Origin: UBA11475 sp902486425
Lineage (GTDB): Bacteria > Bacillota > Clostridia > Christensenellales > Borkfalkiaceae
Assembly (NCBI GenBank): GCA_902486425.1
Contig: CABTOK010000009.1
Span: 124,001 to 188,000, forward strand
Length of the DNA stretch: 64,000 nucleotides
Direction: 5' to 3'
Shown one piece after another: positions 62,932-64,000 of the stretch; the first letter of the stretch is position 1; each line of letters begins with the position of its first letter. The position numbers and the translations under genes were made by a program. The notes under the pieces are model-generated. The model made no database searches. It was not told the origin of the DNA and saw only the letters and a list, made by a program, of their open reading frames with translations.

Positions 62932-63399
62932 ATGAAGACGGCTATAGTGATTTCGGACTCGCACGGCAATCTGAGGACGATACGGAAACTTTACGAGATA
63001 ATGGAAGAAAGCGATTATGTTTTCCATCTCGGAGATTACAGGAGAGATATAATCGAGTTCGAAGAAAAATTTCCCGAAAAGGTATATTCCGTTTACGGCA
63101 ACTGCGACGGGTATTCCGGAGAAGGCGAAGTAACGATCGAGGGTGTAAAAGTTTTTTATACTCACGGACACGATTACGGCGTAAAGCAGAGCCTTTACGG
63201 ATTGTATTCGCATGCGAAGGCTATCGGAGCGGATGTCGTTTTATACGGACATACGCATATAAAAGCCGTGGATACGAAGGACAATATAAAATTCGTTAAC
63301 CCGGGAACGCTTAAGGAGTATTCGCCCTGCAAACTGTCTTATGCATACATAGTATTCGATAAGGGCAAGGCGTACGAAACGTTAGTTGATCTTTATTGA
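62932..63399 (+). CDS. YfcE/MJ0936-family phosphodiesterase
   Basis: A 155-residue calcineurin-like metallophosphoesterase. The metal-binding residues are visible in ISDSHGN (7-13), LGDYRRD (about 34-40), GNCD (about 60-63), YTHGHDYG (about 80-87) and YGHTHIK (about 104-110). Members cleave phosphodiesters in vitro; the natural substrate is not known. It is commonly next to rdgB. It is the last gene of the metG operon, before the hairpin at 63487. Confidence 0.93.
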   Translation: MKTAIVISDSHGNLRTIRKLYEIMEESDYVFHLGDYRRDIIEFEEKFPEKVYSVYGNCDGYSGEGEVTIEGVKVFYTHGHDYGVKQSLYGLYSHAKAIGADVVLYGHTHIKAVDTKDNIKFVNPGTLKEYSPCKLSYAYIVFDKGKAYETLVDLY

Positions 63400-63486
63400 T
63401 TTTATGTTTTTTATAAAAACAAACAAGAAAAAGGCGGAAACTTGCGACGTTCTCTTTTTCTTTATATTGCAAATATTTTTTTAATT

Positions 63487-63517
63487 AAAGGTCGGCGCGG
63501 GCGTTGACCTTTTTTTG
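63487..63517 (+). terminator. Terminator of the metG operon, overlapping the tex promoter
   Basis: AAAGGTCGGCG (63487-63497) pairs with CGTTGACCTTT (63502-63512), two pairs being G-T, around a CGGG loop, followed by T residues. Its 3' arm contains the TTGACC used as the next -35 box. Confidence 0.8.
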
Positions 63518-63532
63518 TTTTTTTGATATGAT
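63504..63532 (+). promoter_or_regulatory. Promoter of tex
   Basis: TTGACC (63504-63509) and TATGAT (63527-63532) have a 17-base, T-rich spacer. The leader then holds a GCATGA/TCATGC hairpin (63573-63591). Confidence 0.6.
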
Positions 63533-63627
63533 ATAAGAAAGTCGCAACGGCTTGCGTCTGCGTTTGCATACGCATGAGACAAAGTCATGCGAAATAAAAA
63601 GTAAAAAATACCGGAGAGTATAAAAAT

Positions 63628-64000
63628 ATGGAATACGCAAAAGTACTTGCAGAGGAATTTTCGATCAAAGAGGAATATTCCCAGAACGTAATAAACCTTC
63701 TCGAAGAAGGCGATACGATCCCGTTTATCGCGAGATACCGTAAAGAAATGCACGGCGCGATGGACGACCAGGTTTTAAGAGATTTTGCCGACAGATACAA
63801 ATATCTTCAGAACCTTCAGACAAGAAAGACCGAAGTCGAAAATTCTATAACCGAACAAGGCAAATGGACGGACGAACTCGCCGCCGCTCTCGAAGCTGCG
63901 AAAACGATGACCGAAGTCGAAGATATTTACCGCCCGTACAAGCAGAAGAGAAAGACGAGAGCTTCGGTAGCGATCGCGAAAGGCTTGCAGCCGCTTGCGG
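63628..64000 (+). CDS. tex: Tex family RNA-binding protein, N-terminal part
   Basis: The first 124 codons of a Tex protein; the rest lies beyond the window (the family has about 700-780 residues). INLLEEGDTIPFIARYRKE (about 22-40) and IYRPYKQKRKTRASVA (about 102-117) are typical of the Tex N-terminal helical domain. Tex binds nucleic acid through an S1 domain at its C-terminus and affects transcription or translation; its exact task is unclear. GGAG precedes the ATG. It has its own promoter, embedded in the upstream terminator. Confidence 0.9.
   Translation, partial: MEYAKVLAEEFSIKEEYSQNVINLLEEGDTIPFIARYRKEMHGAMDDQVLRDFADRYKYLQNLQTRKTEVENSITEQGKWTDELAAALEAAKTMTEVEDIYRPYKQKRKTRASVAIAKGLQPLA

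Overview
The window reads as the chromosome of a spore-forming, Gram-positive anaerobe of the Clostridia type. Evidence: SpoIIE and SpmA/SpmB, an AddAB (not RecBCD) nuclease-helicase, a T-box in front of ileS, a long SRP RNA with an Alu domain, and GGAG-type ribosome binding sites. Many promoters are sigma-A-like with exactly 17 bp between the boxes. A gut Christensenellales-like lineage would fit, but this is only an impression; no rRNA or tRNA gene is present to test it. Almost all of the window is ordinary core genome, and I see no CRISPR array, prophage, insertion sequence or recognisable defence system.

Layout. 1-4970: uvrB-uvrA. 5014-8085: a cytosolic GH20-like glycosidase and ychF on the minus strand. 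8174-13860: argS, a BaiN/HI0933-like flavoprotein, a RimK-like ATP-grasp enzyme and rho. 13967-17621: spoIIE and a lipoprotein on the minus strand. 17657-24652: addB-addA. 24820-26543: a small membrane protein and a membrane-anchored protein with a long acidic linker. 26571-32480: a medium-chain dehydrogenase, a VanW protein, a Gfo/Idh/MocA dehydrogenase and an ABC exporter. 32490-34614: a leucine-rich-repeat lipoprotein and an RlmI-like methyltransferase on the minus strand. 34670-35900: an unrecognised 356-residue protein. 35928-41606: a phosphate regulon (pstS, a fused pstC-pstA, pstB, phoB, phoR). 41625-41926: SRP RNA on the minus strand. 42027-47146: T-box, ileS, a methyltransferase and a pseudouridine synthase. 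47272-49449: a large surface protein. 49468-55917: a second pseudouridine synthase, rqcH, tig, clpP and clpX. 55918-57298: an AT-rich island with a lipoprotein, a truncated copy of its 5' end and a 43-codon remnant. 57308-58458: spmB/spmA on the minus strand. 58493-63399: metG, tatD, rsmA, rdgB and yfcE. 63504 to the end: promoter and first third or less of tex.

Functional groups are clear: excision repair (uvrBA), double-strand-break repair (addBA), phosphate sensing and uptake (pst/pho), protein quality control (rqcH, tig, clpP, clpX), and a metG-tatD-rsmA translation/maintenance cluster like that of Bacillus. The least explained items are the AT-rich island, the acidic-linker protein, the 356-residue protein, the surface protein, and several structured leaders or operator-like palindromes at promoters.
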